The translations under genes and the position numbers were made by a program. A DNA stretch of 64,000 nucleotides. Source: Prorocentrum cordatum. Taxonomy: Eukaryota > Sar > Dinophyceae > Prorocentrales > Prorocentraceae. Under the pieces are notes generated by a model. That model did no database searches and had not been told where the DNA came from. It worked only from the letters and a program-made list of their open reading frames with translations. Shown piece after piece: positions 21,347-32,875 of the stretch (its first letter is position 1; every line of letters starts with the position of its first letter). The stretch lies in assembly GCA_963575745.1 (NCBI GenBank), contig CAUYUJ010000390.1:12501-76500 (forward strand). Reading direction: 5' to 3'.

Positions 21347-23261
21347 GGGCTGGCTCCCCATCGCGAGCCCTCCCCCTCTGGCGCGGCGGAGGAGGAGGAG
21401 GAGGAGGAGGAGGACGAAACTTTCGAGCTCTTTGGGCACGAATTGCAGTCGGCCCGTAACATAGGGATGCGCCATGAGGATGTAAAAGGGCCTCGGTCGC
21501 CCATTTCGAGGCTTTCAAAGCGGGGCGCGGCCAATGAAAGTGACAAGGGTGGACCGAGGAGGCAACGATGCAAGGGTACTCTTGGGAAGTTTGCCCATCC
21601 TTACTATGCGGGCTGACTGTAGGGCGGGGAAGCCAAGGAGCTCTCGAGCTCTTTGGGCGCGAATTGATAGGAGGGCGATAATTGGAGGGGAAAGAAAGGC
21701 GCCCTTCTCGGGCCTTCAAGGCCCCCTTCAGGGCCCTGAAGGGTCCTTCTAGGGGCCACAGAGGGCACCTTTTCTGCAGCCTTCGCTGCACCCCCCTTTA
21801 TCACCCCTGCATTACGCGCCCTCCGATGCGCGGTCTTTTCCGTATGGTTCTAGGACGTGTCTAGTGACTGAAACATTCGACCCTCGGTGGCTGCGCTTCG
21901 CTCCACAAGTTCCCGCATCTGACAGAGGCATGCGTGCATGCTCACCTCCAGCTACCCACGCAAACGATGTGCAACCACGCGCTGCAGTGGCAACGATGGG
22001 GGCTGACTTGCGCATGCCAGGCGAGCGCCAGAATGCCGAAGCAGCTTAGCACTGGTCGTGGCCGATGTGGGCGCCTCAGAACGGCCAAACATCGACCACA
22101 GCCGCATACGGAGTGCGCGTGTCCCGAGGTCGGTAGCTTCTCCCGCGAGGAGCCCCTGAGGACTCAGGACTCGGATGCCCGCGAAACGATCTCATGGTGG
22201 GATCGGCGCCAGGGGTGCACACAGTCCGGAGGAGGGAGTAGAAGAAGAAACAACGCCATAAACAGGAACGTGGATCTGCGCTGGACCTCCCTCCCTGGCG
22301 CGCGGAGCGCGCCAGGGGCGGCGCCAGGGGCGGCGCCAGAGGCGCCGCAGGGAGGGCCCAGAGCGGATCCAAGAATTCCTCGCGGAGCGCCAAACTTATG
22401 TTTATGGTGTTTTTTTTCTTCGAGGGAAGGAGGGCGGGGGACCCTGGGATCCAAAGTTGCGAGAAAAAGTACAACAATAGCGAAAATGAACGACTGGAGA
22501 CCGAAATTCCGAGCCGGATCGCTGGGTGATGGCCCAGGGGCCCACAACCGGTGGGCGACATCGCCGAGGTTGTGGAGGGCGAAAGTGCAATGCCCAGGTT
22601 TGCCACGCGAAGTGGCCCACGGGACGCTCTGCTCTCTGTCCGCGAGGCGCGAGAAGGGACAATCCATAATCCAGGCTAAACCAAGAAGGCCTCCCAGGGC
22701 TCCGTGAGCGCAGTGGAGCCCTGAATCAGCTTCGAGCCCCCGCCCGCTGAACAAACTACAGGCTGGCCCCCTTGGCAGACGCTTCGCGTTGAGAGATCGA
22801 TGCGACCCAACGCCTTGGAAAAGTGTCCTCTGAAGCTCGCCGCGCGGGGAGGGGAGGAGAGAGGGGGTTGGCGGCGCGCACAAGGGGGTCGGGGAAGGGG
22901 GGAAGGCTTCTTAGAAGAAGAAGGCTGCTTCTTATCAGGCGGCGTCGGCCTTACATCTACAAATTAGACCCGCGCCTTCTCAGAAGCAGGGGTGCGTCTA
23001 AGAAGCCTCCCCCCTCTCCCTACCCCTCTACGCGAGGCCGAGGGGGGTCGGGGGTCCCCCGGCGCGCCTGGGCTGGGGTGCGAGGGGCCGCCGCCGTTCG
23101 CTGTCCGCTGTGACGTCCCTCGGCATCTCTCGTCACCGTTCGGCGCCACTCGGCGCCGTCGGTGCCGCCGCGCCGCCGCCATTCGCTGTGCGTCCGCCGT
23201 GCCGTCCCTCGGCGCTCTCGTCGCCGGCTTCGGCACCGCTCCAGGAGCCGTTCGGCGCCGA
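21347..23261. other. repeat mosaic; no gene
   Basis: Contains a short (GGA)n tract (21389-21415), two copies of CTCGAGCTCTTTGGG(C)-CGAATTG (about 21430 and 21645), a perfect 20-bp palindrome CCCTTCAGGGCCCTGAAGGG (21724-21743) and a GC hairpin module copy (22285-22357). No protein-like frame is recognised. Confidence 0.5.
22285..22357. repeat. GC hairpin module, copy 2
   Basis: CTCCCTGGCGCGCGGAGCGC followed by CAGGGGCGGCG repeats and a closing GGCGCCGCAGGGAGGG arm. The outer arms CCCTCCCTG and CAGGGAGGG are complementary. Near-identical core to 10509-10578. Confidence 0.8.
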
Positions 23262-23348
23262 GGAGGAGGAGGAGGAGGAGGAGGAGGAGGAGGAGGAGGA
23301 GGAGGAGGAGCGAGAAGAAGAATGATGATGCTGATGCTGATGCTGATG

Positions 23349-23392
<44 letters not shown>

Positions 23393-23650
23393 CTGCTGCT
23401 GCTGATGAGGAGGAGGAGGAGGAGGAGGAGGAGGAGGAGGAGGAGGAGGAGGAGGAGAGAAGGAGGAGGAGGAGGAGGAGGAGGAGGAGGAGGAGGAGGA
23501 GGAGGAGAGGGGTGAGGGGAGGAGTGAGGAGGAGTGAGGAGTGAAGTGAGGAGTGAGGATGTGAGGAATGAGGAGTGTGGAAGGAGGATGAGGAGGAGGA
23601 GGAGGAGGAGGAGGAGGAGGAGGAGGAGGTGGAGGAGGAGGAGGAGGAGG
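23262..23650. repeat. compound (GAG)n-(GAT)n-(GCT)n triplet array
   Basis: Successive blocks of GAG (23262-23317), GAT/GCT (23322-23409), GAG (23410-23510) and GAG with GTG (about 23590-23650). All apparent Glu-, Asp-, Met- or Pro-rich frames here derive from the repeats. Confidence 0.95.
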
Positions 23651-23654
23651 GATG

Positions 23655-23735
23655 GGGGCCTCCTCCAGGGGCAACTCGCCGTCGAAGTCGCTCTGGAGCT
23701 GGGAGTAGGACAGGCGCGTCCTCCGCACGATGGAA
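23655..23735 (-). other. possible isolated coding exon
   Basis: Minus strand reads VRRTRLSYSQLQSDFDGE followed by LPLEEAPIP, with third codon positions almost all G or C and low-complexity DNA on both sides. No splice acceptor is obvious at the start and no similarity is recognised, so this may be chance. Confidence 0.2.
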
Positions 23736-24013
23736 GGGCGGGGGGTGCGGGAGGGGGGGGGCGGGCGCGCACCGCGGGGGGGGGCAACGCGCCTCGCCGT
23801 CGGACGATGGGAGGAGGGTGGAGGGAGGAGGGAGGAGGGAGGAAACCGATGTCGGGCGACGTCAACCTCTGAGATCTGGGCGTTGCAATCTGTTCACACT
23901 GGGAGCCCTCGGCCACAGTCGGGCCTCGGGGCCATCTCGCACGGTCGGTCTGGCTCGAGACGTGCCGCGGAAGGACGTGCGGGGACTTGCCCACATCCAC
24001 TGCAGATCGGAGT

Positions 24014-24180
24014 TTCCTCCTCCTCATCCTCAGCCTCCTCCTCCTCCTGCTCCTCCTCCTCTTCCTCCTCCTCCTCCGCACCCTCCCCATCCTCCCCCTT
24101 CTTCTTCTTCCTCTTCTTATTATTAGTACTCTTCTTCGTCTTCTTCTTCTTCTCCTTCTTCGTATTCCTCCTCCTCCTCC
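24014..24180. repeat. CTC/TTC pyrimidine triplet array
   Basis: An interrupted CTC and TTC array of about 165 bp. Confidence 0.9.
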
Positions 24181-24369
24181 AGAAGCCCGAGGCGCACCGG
24201 ACAGGGGTAAAACTCTGCCCCCGGGCCCGCCGTATCCGGTGCGCCTCGGCCTCTCGGCGCCCCTTCTCAGAAGGTGGGCCCATAGGGCTCTGGTCGTGGT
24301 GTTTCGCGATGTTCGACTTCTCGTCGACGACGGATCTCAGAGACCGACCACCTCATAAGCCGAAGCCAT

Positions 24370-24517
24370 GACGAGGATGGCATCGGGTCAGGACAAGCAT
24401 AGAACCTCTGAGACCTCGTTGCTCTGGAGGATGCCTCGGGCGCCGGGGCCTCCTCAGGGCGTTCCAGGACGCTCCGAGAGGCGCTCCAGAACGCTCTGGA
24501 ACGGACTTATCCTCGTC
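24370..24517. mobile_element. 148-bp foldback element, relative of 13824-13954
   Basis: 9-bp inverted ends GACGAGGAT (24370-24378) and ATCCTCGTC (24509-24517) enclose a partly palindromic core that includes GCGTTCCAGGACGCTCC and GCGCTCCAGAACGCTCTGG. Layout and core motifs match the 131-bp element, but the terminal repeats have diverged. Confidence 0.55.
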
Positions 24518-27500
24518 CTCGCCCCGTCGAAGGTTGGACGCCTGAAATGGGCACGGAACCGACAGCGGCCGCTGTTGGGCAGGCGGCCCTGTGTATCAAA
24601 TGGAGAAGGCCCGCGGCGGCACCGACGGCGACAGCGATTCCCATGCAAGATGGCCAGGAACTGCTGCTGGTCTCCGTGCAAATGGTCTCCGTTCCCATCT
24701 CGGCCCCCCCCCCCCGAGGGCGGGAAAAAAGCCTCCCCAGAATCCAATGAGGAGAGGGCGCCGAGACCGTTCCCTCCCTGGAGGCCCTGGCCGCCACGGC
24801 CAGCTTCGCCTCTCGGGTCGGGCGAAAGGGGGGGATAGCAAAGGGGGGGGTTTGAGAATCAGCTCGCGTAGCTGATCTTCCCGGCGCCTCCCGGCGCCGG
24901 GAGGCGCCCATGCATCGAGGAATGGACCCGGCGGCGGGGCCGAAATCAGCTGCATGCAGCAAATTTCGTAACCCCCCCTTTCCCAATCCCCCCCTTTCGT
25001 CTGGCCCGAGCCTCGGCCAAACTCCTCGCCCTTTGGGCCCCTCCGATCTCACCGCCCCTGGCCCGGCCCATCCCTCCGCGGGCCCCGCGCAGGAGCGCGG
25101 GGGGCCCTCCTGGTCTCGGGCAAAGCTTCGCACCCCGGGGCCAGTCCAGACCCGGGCCCGTCGGGCAGAGTGTGGAGGAAGGAAAGGAGGAGGAGCAGGA
25201 GGGCGAGGAGGGGGAGGAGGGGGAGGAGGGGGAGGAGGAGGACGAGGAGGGGGAGGAGGGGGAGGAGGATGATGATGATGATGGACGACAATGGGAGGAC
25301 GATGATGGAGGCCGATGAGGGGGAGGACAACAATGGGAGGACGATGCACCCCGACCCGGGTCCATGCGAAGGATCCTGCACAATCCGACAGGACCCTGCA
25401 ACCAAGCCCGGGTCGATGCGACCCTGTCCCTGAAGGATCCTGCAAGATCGGGCGCTCTGGCTGACCCCCGTTTGCACTGACCCCCGTCTCAAGGCTTCCG
25501 ATGGTCTCTGGCCGGGGGGGCGCCGGCAGCAAAGCGGCGGGCGCAGGGTGTCGGCCCAGCCAGGAGCGGCGAGGGCAATGCACCGCGGGCCAGACATGTG
25601 TTTCTGGAAGCCTACAGCCAGCCCGTGCAAGAAGGACGCACGGTAGGGATGCAAGGGCATTTTGCAGGGGCCCAGGGACACACAAGACATATGCGTCGGT
25701 CGGAGAAGGTAGGAGAAAAAACATGAAGCGGAACGGGCGGAACAAGTAATTTGATGAGGTTCAGGCCCGCCCAGAGAATAACAGAAACAACAGAAGGTGT
25801 ACCGATCCTTGGAGTAGGACGGCGCTTGAAGTAGATTGAGTTCTGGGCATCCAGAAATACCCACTCTCAACGACTGGCGTGCACAGTCAAGTCGTATAAG
25901 AAGGAGGCACCATAGGGATACAAGGGCCTGTGCAGGGGCCCGAGGGCCCAAACAATACATAGGCACAGATCCCAGGATGCCCCGTACTTCTGCATATGTT
26001 CTGGACTTTGGTCTTCCCCTCCATGTCTCATGTTTTCCCAGATGTTCCTGGGTATCGGCGATGATTTGTGTCTGACATTTTCCCTCCTGAGCCTGGATGG
26101 CCATGTCGACACTTTGCGGGCCGAGCGCGGCCAGCGAAAGCTGCCAAGGATGGGCCGAAGGGAGATGACGCAAAGGTGACCAGGGGAAACCAAAAGGTGC
26201 CGATGCCGCAACTCCCCGGGCCTGACGAGAGTTTCGAGGGAATTCCAGCGGTGGAAACGAGGGCCTCCCAGGAAGCCCAAAAAGGAGAAAACGGGGGAAG
26301 GGTAGCGTTGTGGATGCCACGACAATGGACACCCTAACACTCCTACCATTGATTTAAAAATGTGTTCGAAATGATGTAGGGACATGTTCTAACCATGTTT
26401 TAAACATGTGTTCTACATGTTTAAAATATGTTTAACACATGTGTTAGACATCTGGAAATTATTTGGCAACATGTTTCCTCTCCATTGATCGTCCTCCACA
26501 AATGGGTACCCTTCCTCCCTGGAAATTGTGGCCTTTCTGGTCCCCTCCGGTCTGCAGGCCGCACCCCCTGGCCCAGACCGAGGTTGGTCTGTCGACGCCC
26601 CCAAAAGAGAGAAGGCACAGAACCCCGAGACTCTGAGCACATGCGATCGGCCAGATTTGGGGGACGATTCGACCCCGACCCCCTCGCATTGTGAGAAAAA
26701 CACGACGGGAGGCTTTTCGTTACTTTCGGCCTCAAGGGGCCCTTACCGGACCCCAAAACCATCACAACACGACCCAGGATGAAAAGCCGGCCCTGAGACA
26801 TGTGAAGAGGCCCACAAACACACACATAAATACACACAATTCCCAATATTTTCGTATATTTTCTGAGTGTTTGTCTTCCCCACCACTTCCCATATTTTCC
26901 TATATTTCCTGGGGATCGACGATTAATTGTGTCTGTGTGTTTCTTCCCCTCCTGAACATGGTCCAGGCATCCAAGGTCCCCCGAACAACTGGAGCGCCGG
27001 ATGTCTGGGGGGAGAGCACCCTGCACACCTCAGTCGTCACGAATACTGTTACCACGTGGGCCCCCGGGAAATCTCGACCCAGTCCCCAAGACCAGCTCTG
27101 GCCCCCAGAGCCATCACATTTGAAACAAACAGCCCGTCGTGATCCTTTCACACCCTCAGGCCCGAAATGGCAAGAAACTTGCACCAGCGCCGAAAATCAC
27201 GGTCGGAACCCTGGGTGAACAAGCTCGCAACGCCCAGACATCTCGGGGAGGGAGTCTGAAAAGCGAGGGCGGTTGTCGAATCAACTCACGCACCCAGAGA
27301 TCCAACGCATTGAAACAATCAAGACGGAGATGTTTCGCCTGTTTCGACATCCGGGGGTCCTCGCCAGGCTCGGGATGAAAAACTGGCCCTGGGAGAAGGG
27401 TCGGGACAGGCCGAGACTCTGCATCGACAAAATCACGACATCGGATCTCTGGATGTACAATTTGGACGCGGCCGCCAGGAACCCTCGTAAGAAACCCAGC

Positions 27501-28514
27501 CCAGGAAGACCTGCAAGCGCGAGGTGCGAGCGGAGGAGAATCCGAGACGCCCTGAGCGCAACAACTACTTCAACTTGGTACGATCGAAGTGCGTACGGAA
27601 TGGATGGCGACGAAGATGGACAACAACTCCTGTCCACTTTACACAGGACTCGCTGTCGGCGTCGCCGCGGACGTTGTCCATTTGAGACACTCAATCGCCT
27701 GTCCAACAGCGGCCGCTGTCGGCTTGGGACAACATTTGCTGTTGGGCATCGTACCCATTGTTTCGGTGCCTATTGTGTCTCGGGTGTGCCAATCAGAAGG
27801 CCGCGGGAAGTCACCGCGCAGCGCGCGGAGCGAAGAAACCCAGGACATCCCTGACGAAGGGCCTTCGGTTTCTCGATGCGCGTCCCCATTGTAGGCTCGT
27901 CTCCATCTCCCGCTCGTTCCCACCTTCCCAGACATCCAGCATCGCGCCTCGAAACAAATCGAGGGGGCCCGTATCTGTCGCCACGATCCTGGCCTCCAGC
28001 GGAATGACGTCCCATGAGGATCCAAACTACATATCTGGACAAAAATAAATTTAAAATCAAAGGCGACGAGAAGGTACCGATACCGCTACCCCCTGGACCT
28101 CTACCGGGATGCGTTCTGACCGGGATGTCGAGGCGAATCCAGCCGTGGCGACAAGGGCCTCGAGGCGCAACAAACTGGAAAACGAGGCCAGGGTAGCGGT
28201 ATGGGTACTTCTCCAGACCCCGGACGTCATGATTTGTTTCACAACGTCGACCTCCAGAGATCTTGACCCCGACCCCTTCCAAAGGACAAACTTCTCATCC
28301 TGAGTCGTTTTTTGAAGGTCCCGGGGCCCGGCAAAGGCCCCCAGAGGCAGAAAGTAGCAAAAAACCTCCCGTCGCGATTTTTTCACCGCGCGAGGGGGTC
28401 GGTGGGTTGTCCCCCTCCGAAAAGTAATCCTGACGAAAGGCATTCGGTGTCTCGATGCGCGCCCCCTCTGCCCTCCCCGGTGCCGCCCGGCGCCGGGCGG
28501 ACCCGCAGGCCCGC
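24518..28514. other. dispersed-repeat region; no complete gene
   Basis: Includes a perfect 26-bp palindrome (24883-24908), a GGA/GAT array (25180-25282), the second GATCCTGCA segment (25350-25500), family A copies (26190-26320; 28065-28215) and an AACATGT(T)-reiterated AT-richer stretch (26350-26480). Segments 24540-24700 and about 27600-27760 are diverged inverted relatives sharing AACAGCGGCCGCTGT. No convincing protein frame is seen. Confidence 0.5.
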
Positions 28515-28608
28515 GCCCGTCCGGCGCGTCCTGCCCAGGAAGTCCGAGCCGTTGCGGTCCAGGTCGAACACGGAGAAACTCAGCATGTCGCCCGAGCCGT
28601 GTCGGGGG
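28515..28608 (-). CDS. isolated exon encoding a C2-like segment (fragment)
   Basis: After a possible acceptor AG at 28610-28609 the minus strand reads PRHGSGDMLSFSVFDLDRNG and continues SDFLGRTRRTGAG. The pattern F-x-V-x-D-x-D followed by G-S-D-F-L-G-R is typical of the Ca2+-binding loop 3 strand of C2 domains, which bind membranes or calcium, and third positions are strongly GC-biased. The donor end is uncertain (about 28515) and no neighbouring exons are recognised. It may be one exon of a long-intron gene or a stranded gene fragment. Confidence 0.3.
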
Positions 28609-28615
28609 CTGCTGA

Positions 28616-30451
28616 GAGGTGCCCCTGGCCTGGCCATCGCTCGGACGTCCCTTCCCTGTGTTTTTTTTGGTCTCGTGCGTGGTTTTTTCGCCAAATGAGC
28701 AAGGATGCTCCTCGATGGTCCTGACCGAAAGAAGAATTCACACGTCCGAGCGATGCCAAGTGGCCCAGTGGTCCCAGAGATCCAACGTATTGAAAAACCA
28801 GGACGGAGGTTTTCGCCTCTTTCGACCTCCACGGCCTTCGCCTGGCTCTGGTGCCGTCCAAGAACGGCTCAGGATGAAAAACCGGCCCTGGGAAGAGGGT
28901 CGAGACTGCCTGAGACTCTGCATCGAAAAAATCAGGACATCGGATCTCTGGGGTTCGGGGAGGCGTAAGACTCGGGTTCGGGGGTCTCGGGTTGGCCTGG
29001 CAGGGCCATCGGGAACATGGCGAGACCCACTCTGAAATGTGGCGTGCGAGCTCCCGCTGCAAACATACCACGAAAAATTGACCTGCAGAGTCCAGGGCGG
29101 GCTCGTCAAAAAACGCAGGCGAACCCGAGTTCCGGCGTACTCGAATCTTACGTTTCCCCGAAAGGTGCCCTCAGTTTTTCGCTCACTTGTGGAGCCCCTG
29201 GGGCCCTCTGGGCCTCGGGAGCGGAACGCTGGAGGCCGTGGGGGCCTCCCAGGGGGGCCTCCCAGGAAATTCTGGGGGCGCCTTGGGCCAGGGGCTCTCC
29301 TAGCAGCACCCGAGCTGAAGTCGGGGACCTCACTGGGGAGGAAATCGGAAAACCACTCACGGAAGCTTTTGGTCGTCCAAACGGCGACAAACACAATGGA
29401 CGTAATGCGTTTCCCCCACATATGGCGCCATTGGGCGCTACTGGGCGCCGACTGGACGCTCTGGGGGGATTTTTTCTACGCTTTCAGACGCTTTTGAGCC
29501 CTGTTGGGCACTGTTGTGCGCTGCTCGCCGACGCACGTCCACTCCAAGCCGAGCGAAAACTTCCGTGATCTACTTACTCCCTAAGAGGAGGCAGCCACCG
29601 CGGACCTGGAGATGGCAGGCGTTGGATGTTTGTTCACACCGGGCGTTCCCGCCCACATCCGGTCCCTGGTCGACCATCACAGGTCGATCCGGCTCGACAA
29701 GTGCCGCAACAAGATGGGGACGACAGGCTGGCGGCGAGCGAGGGACGGAAGCGAAAATGAGAAGGAAAAGGCCTTCCCAGAAGGCGGCGAGGCTTCTCAG
29801 AAATCCTCGCGCCTTCCGGGCAGTTTCCTACGTCTTCGAGGGAGGTTTACGAAAGTTCTCAAGACGGTCGGGTGGCTTCCGAGCCTTCTGGGAAGGCCCG
29901 CCCGTTCTCACGTCCCCCCGGTGCTCGCCGCCGAAAGTGCATGTTTTCGTAATCGGCGTTTCGACACTGGGCGTGAAAAAGGGGGGAGGGAGGGGGTCTG
30001 GCTCCAGACCGTTGCTTAATGCGACTGCTTGCAACAGTGCGTCCTGTGGGGGAAACCCCACCCGCTCGAAACAGGCGCCAAAAACAGCCGAGATCTTGCG
30101 AGGGCCCACGGCGATCGGCAAAACAAAGAATAACAAAACGATCGCAAATATTGGGTCTACATGGCTCTGGTCGTGCGTGTTCTTGCTCGCGACGTCGCAT
30201 TGCTTTGCCAGCGTCGGGTCTCAAGTAACCGAGTGCCTCCGATCATCATCCCCTGGGGATTATTAAATTCGGGGTCTGGCGGGGATAAGCAACGATTTTC
30301 CAGGGGAGAGTGATGCTAGTTAAGTTATGGTGATGATGATGGCAATGCTGATGGTGGCGATGATGATGATGGTGATGATACTGGGCGCTCGTGTAGACTA
30401 ACCTTGCCGATCTTGGCACAAGACTGACTCGAAAGATCCCAAGGATCGTGG
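28616..30451. other. repeat mosaic; no gene
   Basis: Contains inverse-strand family D (28870-28950), family C copy 2 (29940-30150), G-rich segments and a short GATGAT-type stretch (30325-30385). No supported protein frame. Confidence 0.5.
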
Positions 30452-30715
30452 CTACAACTTGCCTGCGCAATAGAGGTCTTTGACGCTTCTGGCCAAGAAA
30501 CCTCTCTTGCGCACGGCCTCAAACCACTCGCCCATGCAGGCCCGGCACCCTTTGGAACCGTCCTTGCACGGGAGGCACTTGGTGCACGCTTGGGCGGCAG
30601 CGCTTGCCTCCTCGAAGGTGGCGTGCTTCGGCTCGACCGCCGTGGGGTCCTTGCAGGGTTTGGACTTGTTTTTGTTCTTGGTCTTGGCCTTATGCCCGGT
30701 GTGGCAGCGGGCCTC
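30452..30715 (-). CDS. probable terminal exon of a small Cys/Lys-rich protein
   Basis: Starting after a possible acceptor CAG at 30718-30716, the minus strand encodes about 87 residues to a TAG at 30452. There is a Lys/Asn-rich segment (HKAKTKNKNKSKPCKD) and then ACTKCLPCKDGSKGCRACMG, with Cys spacing C-x2-C-x2-C-x6-C-x2-C, followed by the basic tail EWFEAVRKRGFLARSV. Codon third positions are mostly G or C and no stops interrupt. The frame is technically open further upstream but crosses a (CTC)n array, so the exon start is placed at the AG. The Cys cluster could bind zinc. I do not recognise the family, and other exons were not found. Confidence 0.4.
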   Translation of the reverse strand, partial: EARCHTGHKAKTKNKNKSKPCKDPTAVEPKHATFEEASAAAQACTKCLPCKDGSKGCRACMGEWFEAVRKRGFLARSVKDLYCAGKL

Positions 30716-30861
30716 CTGCCCTCCCCTATCTATGACGGGAAGGAATGATGCCATGAAGCGGTTGGCTCTGGATACGATACAGGTGACGGGCAGCGGCAAA
30801 TTTTCCACCACCACTACCATAGGCAGAATGGGGAGAAGAGATGATGGGGAGGTCTTCCGCC

Positions 30862-30952
30862 TCTTCCTCCTCCTCCTCCGCCTCCTCCGCCTCCTCCGCC
30901 TCCTCCGCCTCCTCCTCCTCCTCCTCCTCCTCCTCCTCCTCCCTCTCCTAGC
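30862..30952. repeat. (CTC)n triplet array
   Basis: About 90 bp of CTC/CGC triplets just upstream, in the minus-strand sense, of the small Cys-rich exon. Arg-rich frames across it are artefacts. Confidence 0.95.
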
Positions 30953-31585
30953 TATGGTAGCGGTGGTGGAAAATCGGCCCGTGACCTGGAGATCCAGAGT
31001 ACCCAGCGACCCCCTCATCTCTGGAGCTCTGGAGCCACCGCCACCACGCCAGGCGGAAATCTGCGCAGGCGTCACCGCCACCGCACACTGCATTCCGCAC
31101 TGAGCATAGTTTAACCGATCTCTATCCCCACTGGCGAGGCCTGGGGCCCCACTGGCCGATTTACCCCGCTAGCTGGGGATATTGGCAGCTCCCTTCGGGT
31201 TTCGAGGGGCCTATCCCCAGCTGGTGTGGTAGGATGGTGGGGCTGAGATACCACCATGGCCTGGTGGGCATGGGGACCCCGTGGAGATGGGCACCCAGAC
31301 ATCCGGCGCTCTAACTTCTCGATGCGTGGATCCCCAGAGGTCTGGACCACTTCACCAGGGCCGACTTTGCGTCCTGAGTGTTCTTTGACGGCCCTGGGGC
31401 CCGTTGAGGGCTCCTGGAGGCAGCAAACGGCAGCAAAAAACGGCCGCTGCAGATATTTTTGTTCCCGGAGCCTCGGATCTCTGGGTCCGAGAGTTTGTGC
31501 CTGGAGATGGGCATGGGCTAACCTTCCCCCGCGCTGCCCGCCAGAAGGAGGCCGCCAGCGGCGACAGGGCAGAGTGCCGCAAAAA

Positions 31586-31690
31586 GGAGGAGGAGGAGGA
31601 GGAGGAGGAGGAGGAGGAGGAGGAGGAGGAGGAGGAGGAGGAAGGGAGGAGGAGGAGGAGCAAAATGAGGAGGAAGAGGAGGACGAGGAC
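31586..31690. repeat. (GGA)n triplet array
   Basis: About 100 bp of GGA with GAC interruptions near its right end. Confidence 0.9.
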
Positions 31691-31924
31691 GAGGAGGCGC
31701 AGGCGCCTCCCAAGTGTGGTCCCACACCGGGTCGCACGTCTGGGCCACGGTGGCCGTGCGGGTCCTGGCCCGCCCACCAGTCTCCTCCGCCAACCCTCGG
31801 CTAATGACACGCGGGTGCGACCCTCGGCACGGCGTGCTCCTGGGTGCACGGCTTGCCCATCGCCGCATGCGGTGCTTCGGTGGCAACTCACAGGGGCCTC
31901 CAATGCCCTATTGTTGGCTGTTGG

Positions 31925-32003
31925 CAGTCGACGCGAATCGACGCCGATCGACGCCAAATCAACGCCAGCCGACGCTAATCGAGACCCAATCGGCGCCATC
32001 TCA
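31925..32003 (+). repeat. degenerate GACGC(C/G)AATC tandem repeat
   Basis: Reiterated units such as CGACGCGAAT, CGACGCCGAT, CGACGCCAAAT and CGACGCTAAT over about 80 bp. Confidence 0.65.
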
Positions 32004-32154
32004 TTACCAAATGCCAATCCACGCTAGTGCACTCCAGAAGCGGAATTACGAACGTATGCATGGCTCTCTTGATTTGCAACTGCTCGGAGGACCTCGTCGG
32101 AAAGATGAAAGAAGATTAAGCCCCATTGTGGGACTGTTATGCCGGATGAGGCCG

Positions 32155-32232
32155 CGGACTAAGCGGGATTAAGCCGGATCAAGCGGGATTAAGCCGGATT
32201 CGGCGGGATGGAGCTGGATTATGCCGGATTCC
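32155..32232 (+). repeat. about four tandem units of AAGCGGGATTAAGCCGGAT(T/C)
   Basis: A 19-20-bp unit repeated with small variations, ending in TTATGCCGGATT. It is non-coding. Confidence 0.8.
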
Positions 32233-32324
32233 AGACCAGGGCAAAATCAGAATTCGACCTCCCAAGAGTTGCAGCCGAACGAACGGTGCGACCGAAACAC
32301 CCTGCGCGCTTAGTTTTCGGGGGT

Positions 32325-32510
32325 GTCCAAGAAGGGGGCGTCCAAAAGAGGGGGGCGCAAATCATGACCGGCGGCATGTGCGCGGCCCCGGGGATGGGCC
32401 AGGGACGTAATGAAATAAGCAGAGGCGCCATGGAATCTGGGGAAATATCATGGCCCCCGCCATGGCATCCACCCCCCTTTTAGCCGGCCCCGAGCTTAGG
32501 TTTGGCCCAC
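32325..32510 (+). repeat. dispersed repeat family B, copy 2
   Basis: Direct match to 7743-7950, with the same hairpin position (here ATCATGG and CCATGG around CCCCCG). It lies 135 bp upstream of the MITE at 32645. Confidence 0.85.
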
Positions 32511-32644
32511 GCGCGCTGCCCGAAAGCCGCACAACAAAGGTGACTCCGGCGAGCGCTGCACGTCTGGCCCAGGCCGGCCGCGCGGGTCCTGACGCGCCGT
32601 CCCTGGAACTGCAGCCGAAACGCTGTCAGAAGGGACCTGAATAA

Positions 32645-32875
32645 GAGCCTGTTTTTCTTTAGATCCAGGCAAGGTTACTTGCATGGCGTTCGCCCCCCCC
32701 CCCACCCCCACCCCCTTCTCCCCCCTCGCTCGCCCCTCTTCAATCGAATACGAGCGTGCAGGTGCCTTTCGACTTGCGTGATTTTCGCACGTCAAGTTGT
32801 TTTCGGCTTGCTTCAGGCTCAGCCCCCCCCCCGTCCATGCAAGTAAACTTGCCCGGATCCAAAAAGACAGGCTCC
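32645..32875. mobile_element. MITE with about 41-bp terminal inverted repeats, copy 1
   Basis: The left end GAGCCTGTTTTTCTTTAG continues GATCCAGGCAAGGTTACTTG. The right end, read on the other strand, is GAGCCTGTCTTTTTGGATCC and then GGGCAAGTTTACTTGCATGG, about 85% complementary over 41 bp. The internal 150 bp is non-coding with C runs and ACTTGCGTGATTT. A second, inverted copy is at 36080-36288, so the element is a mobile non-autonomous DNA transposon type. No clear target-site duplication. Confidence 0.8.

Noticed and set aside
23020-24090. Long open frames rich in Pro, Leu, Glu or Ser across triplet arrays (here and at 7013-7717, 8973-9434, 15204-16415, 50098-51239, 55422-56307, 57284-58118)
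   Set aside because: The frames exist because triplet repeats lack stops in most phases; similar frames occur on both strands and no domain is present.
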